A DNA stretch of 64,000 nucleotides. Source: Thalassobius sp047123305. GTDB taxonomy: Bacteria > Pseudomonadota > Alphaproteobacteria > Rhodobacterales > Rhodobacteraceae. A program made the position numbers and the translations under genes. The notes beneath the pieces were generated by a model. It ran no database searches and was not told the origin of the DNA. It saw only the letters and a list, made by a program, of their open reading frames with translations. Numbering within the stretch: the stretch's first letter is position 1; every line of letters begins with the position of its first letter. The DNA lies in contig NZ_CP138918.1 of NCBI RefSeq assembly GCF_047123305.1, forward strand, positions 558,001 to 622,000, written 5' to 3'. This document shows, piece after piece, positions 39,443-47,482 of the stretch.

Positions 39443-40303
39443 TCACTCTGCCGCCAGCCGTTCCTCGCGTTGGCCAATCTCTGCGATCCGCGCAATGACA
39501 CCGCGCAACAGGCTGCGGAACGCTGAGAAGTTGTTGTTGGGCCGGATCAACTGCTCATTCATATAGAGCGACCGATCAATCTCGATCTGCACCGCATGTT
39601 GCCGCCGCGACGGGCGACCGTAATGCGAAGTGGTATAGGCGCCGGCAAAGGGCGTATTGCGCGCGACCCGAAACCCCGCGTCCAGAAAGGCGCTTTCGAT
39701 CTGATCCACAATCCCGGTGTCCGCCGCCGCACCAAACCGGTCGCCCAACACAATTTCCGGCCGCGGCTTGCCCGCACGCACAACGCCGTCCACCGCTTCA
39801 TGTGGCATGGAATGGCAATCCACCAGAATCGCCTCTCCAAAACGGGCGTGCGATTCGTCCAAAAGTTTCTGCAAAGCGGTGTGATACGGGTGGTAATAGC
39901 CCGAGATTCGCGCCTGTGCCTCGGCCAAAGACATTTTCCCGCTGTAAATGATCCGCCCGTTCGCCACCACACGCGGAATGATTCCAAGCCCGGAGGCGAT
40001 TCTGGGATTGTGCCCGCCGCCGCGCACCCCTTCGATCAAGGCGGGGTCCAATTCGTCAGCGCTGCGGTTCATATCGATATAGGCCCGTGGGGCACCGGCC
40101 TTCAGAAATGGGGCACCAAACTGGGTGGCACTGTCAAAAAGCCTGTCTACAAAGGCATCTTCTGAGGTGCGGATGGTGTGTTCGTCCAGAATCGTGCGTT
40201 TCACAAAGCTGGCGGGATAGTCCCTGCCGGAATGCGGAGAGGCAAAAACAACACTGGTCACGCGCTTGTCGGGGTGTACAATCTCATAGGCAGATCGGGG
40301 CAA
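39443..40303 (-). CDS. N-formylglutamate amidohydrolase family protein
   Basis: A 286-residue zinc amidohydrolase of the FGase family (HutG type), which cleaves N-formyl-L-glutamate to formate and glutamate. Family motifs include VFASPHSGRDYP at about 20-31, TSEDAFVDRLFD near 47, a metal and substrate region AYIDMNRSADELDP, the pair GYYHPYHTALQKLL and the metal site VDCHSMPHEAV near 160. No histidine-degradation genes are adjacent, so the physiological substrate may be another N-acylated or N-formylated amino acid. Single-gene unit. Confidence 0.85.
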   Translation of the reverse strand: MPRSAYEIVHPDKRVTSVVFASPHSGRDYPASFVKRTILDEHTIRTSEDAFVDRLFDSATQFGAPFLKAGAPRAYIDMNRSADELDPALIEGVRGGGHNPRIASGLGIIPRVVANGRIIYSGKMSLAEAQARISGYYHPYHTALQKLLDESHARFGEAILVDCHSMPHEAVDGVVRAGKPRPEIVLGDRFGAAADTGIVDQIESAFLDAGFRVARNTPFAGAYTTSHYGRPSRRQHAVQIEIDRSLYMNEQLIRPNNNFSAFRSLLRGVIARIAEIGQREERLAAE

Positions 40304-40455
40304 GGGTGTCTCCTTTTACAGAAATACCATAGCCTCAAAATTCTTCTGTCCAAAAGCCCTTGAAACCCCCAACGACTCCTTTTATAGAACCGCAACCGGC
40401 GCGGATTTCCGCCCCCCTTTCTTTCGAGGGAGGGGACGGAGCCGTAAAGGGATAT

Positions 40456-40530
40456 GGGCGGTTAGCTCAGCGGTAGAGCACTTCGTTGACATCGAAGGGG
40501 TCACAAGTTCGATCCTTGTACCGCCCACCA
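40456..40530 (+). tRNA. tRNA-Val (GAC)
   Basis: A 75-nt cloverleaf with CCA encoded; acceptor GGGCGGT, anticodon loop TTGACAT, T arm CAAGTTCGATCCTTG. It sits 73 bases upstream of rpmJ. Confidence 0.96.
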
Positions 40531-40603
40531 TTTCATTCGCTTCACTCTGAGGCGACCCGCGAAACCAGGCGCAAACGACGCGCCGCGAAGAAGGAGAAGA
40601 CCC

Positions 40604-40729
40604 ATGAAGGTCAAGAACTCGCTCCGCTCGCTGAAGCAGCGTCACCGCGACTGCCGTATCGTGCGCCGTAAGGGCCGCGTCTACGTCATCAACAAGACGC
40701 AGCCTCGCTTCAAAGCCCGTCAGGGCTAA
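40604..40729 (+). CDS. rpmJ: 50S ribosomal protein L36
   Basis: A 41-residue, strongly basic protein (starts MKVKNSLRSLKQRHRDC, ends RFKARQG). It has a single Cys17 rather than the four zinc ligands (CCCH) of the classic form, so it is the zinc-independent type. The ribosome site GAAGGAG lies seven bases upstream. It is located downstream of tRNA-Val and closed by a terminator. Placement outside the alpha operon is usual in Alphaproteobacteria. Confidence 0.95.
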   Translation: MKVKNSLRSLKQRHRDCRIVRRKGRVYVINKTQPRFKARQG

Positions 40730-40754
40730 GCGACGCGCTCATCAGAGCTTTCAA

Positions 40755-40792
40755 AAGACCGCTTCGTTCATTCGAAGCGGTCTTTTCTTTTG
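40755..40792 (+). terminator. Rho-independent terminator after rpmJ
   Basis: Stem AGACCGCTTCG-TTCATT-CGAAGCGGTCT followed by TTTCTTTT, 25 bases after the rpmJ stop codon. Confidence 0.92.
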
Positions 40793-40811
40793 CGGTTAGC
40801 CCGTTGGCTGC

Positions 40812-42416
40812 TTAGCGCAGGCTGGCCGCTGTCAGCGCCGCCATGGTTTGCTGGGTGACATAGCCTGTGGGTGGGATGTTGGCAGAGCGTTGGAACGATT
40901 TGATCGCCTTACGGGTCTGATTGTCGAAACGCCCATCTGCCTGTCCCGGATTGTGACCGGTTTTCTCCAGCCCCTTCTCGATCAGCAGACGTGCCACGGG
41001 ATTGCCCGCCACGGTGCGTTCTTCGGCTTTGTCCTGCGCGATCTTTTCGGCGGTGACACCGGGGTTGCGCAGTTCCTGAATGCGGGCGCGGGCCTGATCG
41101 GAATAAGGACCATCGGGGTAGCGCCGCAGGAAATCGCGATAGGCCTGCACAGTGTCGGCGTCCTGCGCCAGACGCCAGGCCAGACGGGCCCGTTCATCAT
41201 CCGCCGCGTCACGTTCGCGTTCAATCGCTGCCAATTGTGCACGTGCATCATCGGCAAAGAGCCCGTTGGGATAGCGCTTCAGATAACGGCGCAGATCCTC
41301 TTCCAGACCGGTGATGCCAGTGCGCTGCCAAAACGCACGGTCCTCGGCCTCCACCTCGGAACGTTTGGCGCTGGCATCGCGGGACAGGCGGGTCATCATC
41401 GCGCGGGTCACATAGCCGGTGTCTTCAAAGCCACGGCTGCGCTGATAGGTGCTGATCGCAGCGCGGGTGCCTCGGCCAAAGACCCCGTCGACACCACGGG
41501 TGTCGTAGCCCAACAGGGTCAGATCCCGTTGGATGCCCCGTTTGTCCAGACGCGACAGTTGCAGCGCCTGTTCCTCGGCCTCGGCCTGTCGGCGGGGTTC
41601 ATCCGCCAGCCCTTGCAGCAGGCGGCGGGCCTCCCCCACGAAGAGCCCATTTGGGAAGCGGCGCAGATAGGCCCGGTACCCATCGGCCGAGTTCACATCA
41701 CGCACCGCACTCCAATAGGCGGCATCGCTATTGTCCACCGGGTCGGGGGAGGAACTGGCAAAGCCGGTGTTGCGCGGCAGATACCCTCTGAGGCTGACCC
41801 CATGCGGCATGCGTGCCGCAACATCGGCCAGTGGCTCAGTGCCATTGAGAACACCGTCCAGCGCCTTGGCCACGTCGCTGCCAAAGCCCGACATCAGCGT
41901 CACGCCCTGGCCAGGCGGGAACGCCCCCAACCCGATACGCAGCCCCTGCCCCGGCGCTTGGCGACTGCGCCAGCTGGGCGCCACAGCCATCAGCGCCTGA
42001 CCGGGATAATCTGCCACAATGCCGTCCAAAGCATGCAGCGAGACCCCTTGCAGCGGTGCCGTCAGATCCGAGACCCGACCAGATTCGCGCCCCAGCAACC
42101 AAGTGTTGCCTTCGCTGGCGACCACCCGGCCAGAGACAAGAACCACCACACGCTCCACCTCAGCGGCGGTCAGTTCGTTGCGGAATTCCTGCACCCGCTC
42201 TGCCATGACGCGGGATTGCAGGTTATCGCCGCCGATCACGCGGAACCCGGCTGCGCGCAGCCCCCTTGCAGCATCATTGAACCGCAAGGCGCTGGTTTCC
42301 TGCCCGTTGGCATAAACCCGATTGGTGAGGACCAGGGCGATGTCTTCGGCCCAGAGGGGGCTGGCAAAACTGGCGCTGGCAACCAGCGCGGCGGTGAAAT
42401 GGCGTAACAAATACAT
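40812..42416 (-). CDS. Exported pseudo-caspase / peptidoglycan-binding repeat protein
   Basis: A 534-residue exported protein. The signal peptide (residues 1-23) ends in LWA. About 25-200 align by eye with caspase p20-like (C14) domains found in bacteria (ALVLTNRVYANG, FNDAARGLRAAGF), but the catalytic His site reads VSGRVV (Arg97) and the Cys site region reads MAVAPSW, so it should be inactive. Two copies of a YWSAVRDVNSADGYRAYL/RYPDGPYSDQA-type helical repeat and two PG_binding_1 domains (about 290-350 with GYDTRGVDGVFGRGT, and 465-530 with GQADGRFDNQT) follow. It is probably a cell-wall-bound scaffold. Single gene, ending convergent with the rpmJ terminator. Confidence 0.8.
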   Translation of the reverse strand: MYLLRHFTAALVASASFASPLWAEDIALVLTNRVYANGQETSALRFNDAARGLRAAGFRVIGGDNLQSRVMAERVQEFRNELTAAEVERVVVLVSGRVVASEGNTWLLGRESGRVSDLTAPLQGVSLHALDGIVADYPGQALMAVAPSWRSRQAPGQGLRIGLGAFPPGQGVTLMSGFGSDVAKALDGVLNGTEPLADVAARMPHGVSLRGYLPRNTGFASSSPDPVDNSDAAYWSAVRDVNSADGYRAYLRRFPNGLFVGEARRLLQGLADEPRRQAEAEEQALQLSRLDKRGIQRDLTLLGYDTRGVDGVFGRGTRAAISTYQRSRGFEDTGYVTRAMMTRLSRDASAKRSEVEAEDRAFWQRTGITGLEEDLRRYLKRYPNGLFADDARAQLAAIERERDAADDERARLAWRLAQDADTVQAYRDFLRRYPDGPYSDQARARIQELRNPGVTAEKIAQDKAEERTVAGNPVARLLIEKGLEKTGHNPGQADGRFDNQTRKAIKSFQRSANIPPTGYVTQQTMAALTAASLR

Positions 42417-42534
42417 TGTTGAGACCTCCTATAGAGACCGCATCACCTTAGCCCCAAGGCTTTGCAACAGGGATGAAAATTCTGTCATCCCATTGCAACA
42501 AGCCGAATTTCGCCCGTTTGCCAGCACGTTAGAC

Positions 42535-42564
42535 GAAAAAAACGGCCGGGGCGCACCCCGACCA
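42535..42564 (-). terminator. Terminator of the Liv/acyl-CoA ligase operon
   Basis: On the minus strand GGTCGGGG-TGCG-CCCCGGCC is followed by G and seven T, 31 bases after the PaaK-like stop codon. Confidence 0.85.
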
Positions 42565-42594
42565 GATCAACCTACTGACAGGTTAGAGGTGTCT

Positions 42595-43815
42595 TCAGTC
42601 GTAAACCCGCTGATCATCGATCACCTTGCCATCATTGGGCAGGCTGCCGGTGGCGACGACCTCGATCTTGCCTTTCAGCTTCAGGGTATCGACGACCGAT
42701 TGGGCGTAGCTGTCCGCATTGCCATTGTCGCTTTCGATCTGCACGGTCATCACGTCCATTTCGCCTTCGCGGTCGGCAATCACCCGGGCCTTGGCGATCT
42801 CGTCATGTTTGGCCACCAGATCGGCCACCTGTTCAGGACGCACAAACATGCCTTTGATCTTGGTGGTCTGATCGGCACGACCCATCCAGCCTTTGATCCG
42901 CAGGTTCGACCGGCCGCACGGGCTGGTGCCCGCCATAACGGCGCTCAAATCGCCGGTGGCAAAACGGATCAAAGGATAGTCGGGGTTCAAAGTGGTCACG
43001 ACAACTTCGCCCACTTCCCCTTCGGCCACCGGATCCCCCGTACCGGGACGGACGATTTCGACGATGACGTTTTCATCCACGATCATGCCTTCCATCGCAT
43101 CGGATTCATAAGCGATGTTTCCCAGATCGGCGGTGGCGTAGCACTGCAGACAGGCGATGCCGCGATCCGCGTATTCCTGACGCAGGGAGGGGAACAGCGC
43201 CCCGCCTCCCACAGCCGCCTTGGTGATGTTCAGCTTCAGACCCATGGTGTCGGCCTTATCGAGGATCACCTTCAGATAATCCGGCGTGCCGGCATAGGCG
43301 GTGACCCCCACATCATGTGCGGCGCGGGCCTGCAATTCGGTCTGGCCGGTGCCCGCAGGCAGCACAGCCGCCCCGACGGCACGAGCACCGCTTTCAAAGA
43401 TCATGCCCGCAGGGGTCAGATGATAGCCAAAGCAGTTCTGCACAATGTCATCCTGGCCTATGCCACAGGCATGCAAGAAACGGCCCATGCGCCACCAGTC
43501 ATGATCAACCCCACCCGGTTCATAGATCGGGCCAGGGGATTGGAAGATATGCGCAAAGCCGCTGGCCGGACGGGTGGTCAGCCCCCCAAAGGGGTAAGCG
43601 CCGCCCTGCGCCTTCACCAGATCCGATTTGCGCAGCACCGGCAGTTTGGCCAGATCTGCGACGCTGGTGATGGCACCGGCATCCACACCGGCCAGGCTGT
43701 CGCCATAGCCTGCCAACCCCTGCGCCCGCGCCACCTGTTCCGGCAAGGCGCTGGCATAGCCTTCGGCGCGTGCCTCGGCTGTGCGGGTTTCAAGATCATC
43801 AAAAAAGCGGCTCAT
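42595..43815 (-). CDS. Phenylacetate-CoA ligase-like AMP-forming acyl-CoA ligase
   Basis: Adenylate-forming enzyme of 406 residues in the PaaK subfamily. Visible motifs: LPVLRKSDLVKAQ near 40, the diffuse P-loop QSPGP rather than the classic SSGTTG (the PaaK signature is weak here), YATADLGNIAYES near 240, and RFATGDLSAV with the hinge GRADQTTKIKGMFV near 315. It should activate a carboxylate to its CoA thioester. It is the last gene of an operon that also carries another acyl-CoA ligase and a complete branched-chain-type ABC importer, so it probably works on the imported acid. The exact substrate (arylacetate or similar) is inferred. Confidence 0.87.
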   Translation of the reverse strand: MSRFFDDLETRTAEARAEGYASALPEQVARAQGLAGYGDSLAGVDAGAITSVADLAKLPVLRKSDLVKAQGGAYPFGGLTTRPASGFAHIFQSPGPIYEPGGVDHDWWRMGRFLHACGIGQDDIVQNCFGYHLTPAGMIFESGARAVGAAVLPAGTGQTELQARAAHDVGVTAYAGTPDYLKVILDKADTMGLKLNITKAAVGGGALFPSLRQEYADRGIACLQCYATADLGNIAYESDAMEGMIVDENVIVEIVRPGTGDPVAEGEVGEVVVTTLNPDYPLIRFATGDLSAVMAGTSPCGRSNLRIKGWMGRADQTTKIKGMFVRPEQVADLVAKHDEIAKARVIADREGEMDVMTVQIESDNGNADSYAQSVVDTLKLKGKIEVVATGSLPNDGKVIDDQRVYD

Positions 43816-43870
43816 ATCTGGTTACTCCGGGTTGGGTGTTTGCCACCCTTTGCTATTGGCTTTTGGGGTC

Positions 43871-43895
43871 CGGGCCGCCGCAACGGGGCGGCCCG
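43871..43895. repeat. Intercistronic hairpin between the LivF and PaaK-like genes
   Basis: CGGGCCGCC-N7-GGCGGCCCG, a perfect 9-bp stem without a T run. It may stabilise upstream mRNA ends. Confidence 0.6.
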
Positions 43896-43906
43896 AGGGG
43901 CGGAGC

Positions 43907-44731
43907 TTAGCTCAGCCAACGCTTACGACGGCGGTAGGAGCGCACGTCACGGAAGCTTTTGCGGCCTTCGTCCGACATGCCGAGGTAGAACTCTTTCACA
44001 TCCGGGTTTTCGCGCAGATCGGCGGCTGGACCGTCCATCACCACACGACCCGATTCAAGGATGTATCCGTAATGGGCAAAGCGCAGCGCCACGTTGGTGT
44101 TCTGCTCAGCGAGAAGGAAGGTCACGCCCTCTTTCTCGTTGAGGTTCTTCACGATGTTGAAGATCTCTTCCACCAGCTGCGGTGCCAGACCCATCGAGGG
44201 TTCGTCCAGCAGGATGGTTTCAGGGCGGCTCATCAGGGCGCGGCCCACAGCAACCATCTGCTGTTCCCCACCCGAGGTATAGCCTGCCTGACTTTTGCGG
44301 CGTTCTTTCAGACGGGGGAAATAGTTGTAGACCATCTCCAGATCCGCATCGACTGCACCTTTGCCGTCGGAACGGGTATAGGCGCCGGTCATCAAGTTTT
44401 CTTCCACTGTAAGGTGTTCAAAACAGTGACGGCCTTCCATCACCTGGATCACACCTTTGTCCACCAGCGCGGCGGGGCTCAGATCCGCGACGCCTTCGCC
44501 GCGATAGTTGATCGTGCCCTTTGTCACTTCGCCACGTTCGGAATGCAGCAGGTTGGAAATCGCTTTGAGGGTTGTGGTCTTACCCGCCCCGTTGCCGCCC
44601 AGAAGCGCGGTGATACCGCCCTTGGGCACCTTCAGGGACACGCCCTTCAGCACCAGGATCACGTGGTTATAGATCACCTCGATGTTGTTGACCTCCAGAA
44701 GGGTCTCTTGGGTGCGTCCTGCGTCCAGCAT
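43907..44731 (-). CDS. ABC transporter ATP-binding protein, LivF type
   Basis: Cytoplasmic ATPase of 274 residues of a hydrophobic-amino-acid-type importer. Walker A GGNGAGKT at about residue 47, Q-loop, signature YTSGGEQQMVAVGRAL near 155, Walker B TILLDEPSMGL near 175 and the switch His region. The N-terminal part has an NNIEVIYNHVILVLKGV stretch typical of LivF. It pairs with the LivG-type ATPase and the two permeases upstream. A hairpin precedes it after the binding-protein gene. Confidence 0.9.
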   Translation of the reverse strand: MLDAGRTQETLLEVNNIEVIYNHVILVLKGVSLKVPKGGITALLGGNGAGKTTTLKAISNLLHSERGEVTKGTINYRGEGVADLSPAALVDKGVIQVMEGRHCFEHLTVEENLMTGAYTRSDGKGAVDADLEMVYNYFPRLKERRKSQAGYTSGGEQQMVAVGRALMSRPETILLDEPSMGLAPQLVEEIFNIVKNLNEKEGVTFLLAEQNTNVALRFAHYGYILESGRVVMDGPAADLRENPDVKEFYLGMSDEGRKSFRDVRSYRRRKRWLS

Positions 44732-44766
44732 CTCGTGTCTACTTTCCGGTTATCTCTTGTTCAGGA

Positions 44767-44796
44767 GTCTGGCCGCACACGGCGGTGCGGCCAGAC
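44767..44796. repeat. Intercistronic hairpin after the binding-protein gene
   Basis: GTCTGGCCGCAC-ACGGCG-GTGCGGCCAGAC, a perfect 12-bp stem between the binding-protein and LivF genes. It has no T run, so it probably protects the binding-protein mRNA 3' end. Confidence 0.75.
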
Positions 44797-44808
44797 AGGG
44801 AGGAGCGC

Positions 44809-46092
44809 TTAGTTGCAGCGCGCTTCGATGTTGTTTTCGGCGGCGTAGGCGGTGGAGTCTTCCATCACCAGAGCATCGATCACTTCTTTGTCCGAAGGTT
44901 CGAAACCGGTGATCAGGCTCCATTCACCTGCTGCGGAATCCCACTGCTGAACCGCGCCGAGGCCCGGACCACCGTGGTTTTCGCAGGACACGGCAAAGTC
45001 GGGGCCGAAGCCTGCCAGACCGTGTTTGTCCATCAGCGCCTGCGTGACCTCGAGCGCTTCCATGCCCTTGATCATGTCGGCCTGAGTGATTGCCGAGGTG
45101 CCAGCGATTTCCTGCGATTTCTCGGCAGCCATATGCGCCAGATAGGCGGCGTAGAGACCACGGTTATACAGAACCGTACCCACCTGATCGCCTGCACCGG
45201 CCGCTTTGCCTGCGTCAACAACGTACTTCTGGATGTCGTCAAACACCGGGAAGTCCGCGCCCACATTGTGGAAGGTCACAGCCTTGTAGCCGTTCGCCGC
45301 GTCGCCAGCAGGCTTCACGTCGTTTTCCGAACCGGACCACCAAACACCGATGAAGTTCTCCATCGGGAAGCGGATGTTTACAGCTTCCTGAATGGCGACC
45401 TGGTTCATAACGCCCCAGCCCCACATGATCACATAGTCAGGACGTTCACGGCGGATTTGCAGCCACTGCGATTTCTGTTCCTGACCGGGGTGGTCAACGG
45501 CCAGCAGGCTCAGGTCGAAACCATGTTTGCCCGACAGCTCTTCCAGGGTACGGATCGGTTCTTTGCCGTAGGCCGAGTTGTGATAGACCAGCGCGACTTT
45601 CTTGCCGCTCAGGTCGCCACCGTTTTCGTCCAGCAGGTGGTTGATCGCAACCGAGGCACCATCCCAATAGTTGATCGGGTAGTTGAAAACGTTCGAGAAC
45701 ACCGAACCGTTCTTGGCCGAGGTACGGCCATAACCCATGGTGTGCATCGCGATGCCGTCTGCGGTGACTTTGGGGATCAGCTGGTAGGTGATACCGGTCG
45801 ACAGCGGCTGGTACACCAGAGTGCCTTCGCCTTTGGTCGACTCGTAGCATTCCACACCTTTTTCGGTGTTATAGCCGGTCTCACATTCCAGGAAGTTGAT
45901 TTTCTCACCGCCGATGCCGCCGTCACGCTCGTTCAGCAGGGTGAAATAGTCAGCATAGCCATCCGCAAATGGGATGCCGTTTGCCGCATAGGGGCCGGTC
46001 CGGTAGCTGAGCGAGGTAAAGGTCAGGTCCGCAACTGCGGGGCTGGCCGCCACCATTGCAGCAACGGCTGCGGTGATCAGTTTGGTCTTCAT
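44809..46092 (-). CDS. Periplasmic substrate-binding protein of a Liv-type ABC importer
   Basis: A 427-residue Periplas_BP_6 protein. From the ATG at 46092, residues 1-22 are a signal peptide (KLITAAVAAMVAASPAVA). The mature part has the two-lobe fold: GPYAANGIPFADGYADYFTLLNE, an ETGYNTEKGVECYES cysteine pair region, GYGRTSAKNG, and GAFGPD-like C terminus. Long upstream codons in frame are not used: the chosen start follows GGGAGGAG. It is flanked by stable hairpins on both sides, a common way to raise its level over the permeases. It is longer than a typical LivJ (about 370), as in aromatic-acid-type binding proteins. Confidence 0.9.
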   Translation of the reverse strand: MKTKLITAAVAAMVAASPAVADLTFTSLSYRTGPYAANGIPFADGYADYFTLLNERDGGIGGEKINFLECETGYNTEKGVECYESTKGEGTLVYQPLSTGITYQLIPKVTADGIAMHTMGYGRTSAKNGSVFSNVFNYPINYWDGASVAINHLLDENGGDLSGKKVALVYHNSAYGKEPIRTLEELSGKHGFDLSLLAVDHPGQEQKSQWLQIRRERPDYVIMWGWGVMNQVAIQEAVNIRFPMENFIGVWWSGSENDVKPAGDAANGYKAVTFHNVGADFPVFDDIQKYVVDAGKAAGAGDQVGTVLYNRGLYAAYLAHMAAEKSQEIAGTSAITQADMIKGMEALEVTQALMDKHGLAGFGPDFAVSCENHGGPGLGAVQQWDSAAGEWSLITGFEPSDKEVIDALVMEDSTAYAAENNIEARCN

Positions 46093-46132
46093 CGGTAACA
46101 CTCCTCCCTTGGTTAAATCCGATGTTCGGTAT

Positions 46133-46152
46133 GCCGGGCCAATCGGCCCGGC
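46133..46152. repeat. Intercistronic hairpin between LivM and binding-protein genes
   Basis: GCCGGGCC-AATC-GGCCCGGC, a perfect 8-bp stem in the 79-bp gap upstream of the binding-protein start codon. Confidence 0.65.
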
Positions 46153-46171
46153 CGTGGCTTGGGCCCGCCCC

Positions 46172-47248
46172 TTAGTGCGGGAAGGGCCAAAGCCGCAGCT
46201 TCTCCTTGGCCACGCGCCACAGTTGGGCGAGGCCATGGGGTTCCGCGATCAGGAAGACGATGATAAGCGCCCCCACGATCATGAATTCAAGATGTGCCGC
46301 CAGATCGGTTGGCCAGCCCAGCAGGCCAACCAGCACGTTTTTCAGCAGCACGGGCAGCAGCACCAGGAAGGCCGCGCCGGCAAAGGAGCCGAAGATCGAG
46401 CCAAGGCCGCCAATGATGATCATAAAGAGCACCAGGAACGATTTGTTGATGCCGAAGGCTTCGCCCACTTCCACCGCACCCAGGTACACCGCAAAGAACA
46501 ACGCACCCGACACACCGATGAAGAACGAGCTGACCGCAAAGGCCGAGAGCTTGGATTTCAGCGGATCCACACCGATGATTTCGGCGGCGATGTCCATGTC
46601 ACGGATAGCCATCCATTTCCGGCCGGTCGTGCCGCGGGTCAGGTTGCGGGCAATGATGGCGCAGATGGTCACAAAGACAAGGCAGAACAGATAGGCGGCC
46701 CAGGCCTCAACCTTCGCGCCGGTGACCGCGATACCAAACACAGTGCGTTCCGGGGCCGAGATCTGGCCCGATGCGGAGTAGTTGTAGAACCACGGCACCT
46801 TGTTGAAAAGCCACACTAGGAAGAACTGCGCCGCCAGTGTTGCCACCGCCAGATAGAAGCCCTTGATCCGCAGCGACGGCAGGCCGAAGGCCACACCGAC
46901 CATCGCGGTGATGCCGCCGGCCATCAGGATGTGGAAAAAGATGTTCACTTCGGGGAAGGCCGTCATCAGCTTGTAGACCGCATAGGCGCCCACCGCCATG
47001 AACCCGCCGGTCCCCAGGCTAACCTGTCCGCAATAGCCCACCAGAATGTTCAGGCCAATCGCCGCGATCGAATAGATCAGGAACGGCATGAACACGGCGT
47101 TCACCCAGTAGTCATTGATGACAAAGGGAACGATCAGGAAAGCAAAGAACAGGACAGCGTAGTACCGATACCGATCAAACTTGATCGGGAAGGTCTGGTT
47201 GTCATCGACATAGGTGGTCTTAAAGTCACCCGCTTCACGATAAAACAT
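46172..47248 (-). CDS. ABC transporter permease, LivM type
   Basis: Integral membrane protein of 358 residues with about nine helices and the family core GLNILVGYCGQVSLGTGGFMAVGAYA near residue 65-90. Unlike many LivM proteins it has a 28-residue hydrophilic N-terminal extension (DFKTTYVDDNQTFPIKFDRYRYY). The EAA-like loop includes IRDMDIAAEIIGVDPLKSKL near 235. It begins 6 bases after the 75-residue protein gene, within the operon. Confidence 0.9.
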   Translation of the reverse strand: MFYREAGDFKTTYVDDNQTFPIKFDRYRYYAVLFFAFLIVPFVINDYWVNAVFMPFLIYSIAAIGLNILVGYCGQVSLGTGGFMAVGAYAVYKLMTAFPEVNIFFHILMAGGITAMVGVAFGLPSLRIKGFYLAVATLAAQFFLVWLFNKVPWFYNYSASGQISAPERTVFGIAVTGAKVEAWAAYLFCLVFVTICAIIARNLTRGTTGRKWMAIRDMDIAAEIIGVDPLKSKLSAFAVSSFFIGVSGALFFAVYLGAVEVGEAFGINKSFLVLFMIIIGGLGSIFGSFAGAAFLVLLPVLLKNVLVGLLGWPTDLAAHLEFMIVGALIIVFLIAEPHGLAQLWRVAKEKLRLWPFPH

Positions 47249-47254
47249 TGTGCC

Positions 47255-47482
47255 TTACCCTTCCTGCTGCGCGTGGCGGAAGGCCAGCGCGGTATTGTTG
47301 ATGGTGTGTCCTTTGGACAGGGCCAGATAGGCCCCGATCCCGGTCAAGAAACCCAGCCCAGCCAGGCTGGTCGCGGTCAGGATCTGCTGTTCGGTCAGAC
47401 CCTGCGCGGTCAATGCGATGTATCCGAAGGCCCAGAAGCCCGACCAGGACACCACAGTGATGATGGCGATCAGTTTCTGCAT
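47255..47482 (-). CDS. Small two-helix membrane protein between LivH and LivM
   Basis: A 75-residue protein. The ATG overlaps the LivH TGA in an ATGA junction, so it is translated with the permease. Two hydrophobic segments (residues about 4-26, with the aromatic WSGFWAFGYIAL core, and about 36-55, TSLAGLGFLTGIGAYLALS) are joined by an acidic loop; the C terminus is polar. I recognise no family. Its place between the two permease genes suggests an accessory subunit of the importer. The longer reading frame upstream is the wrong frame of livH. Confidence 0.72.
   Translation of the reverse strand: MQKLIAIITVVSWSGFWAFGYIALTAQGLTEQQILTATSLAGLGFLTGIGAYLALSKGHTINNTALAFRHAQQEG

Noticed and set aside
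42322..44142. A 606-codon plus-strand frame across the PaaK-like gene
   Set aside because: Crosses the operon terminator and two genes on the other strand; no domain.
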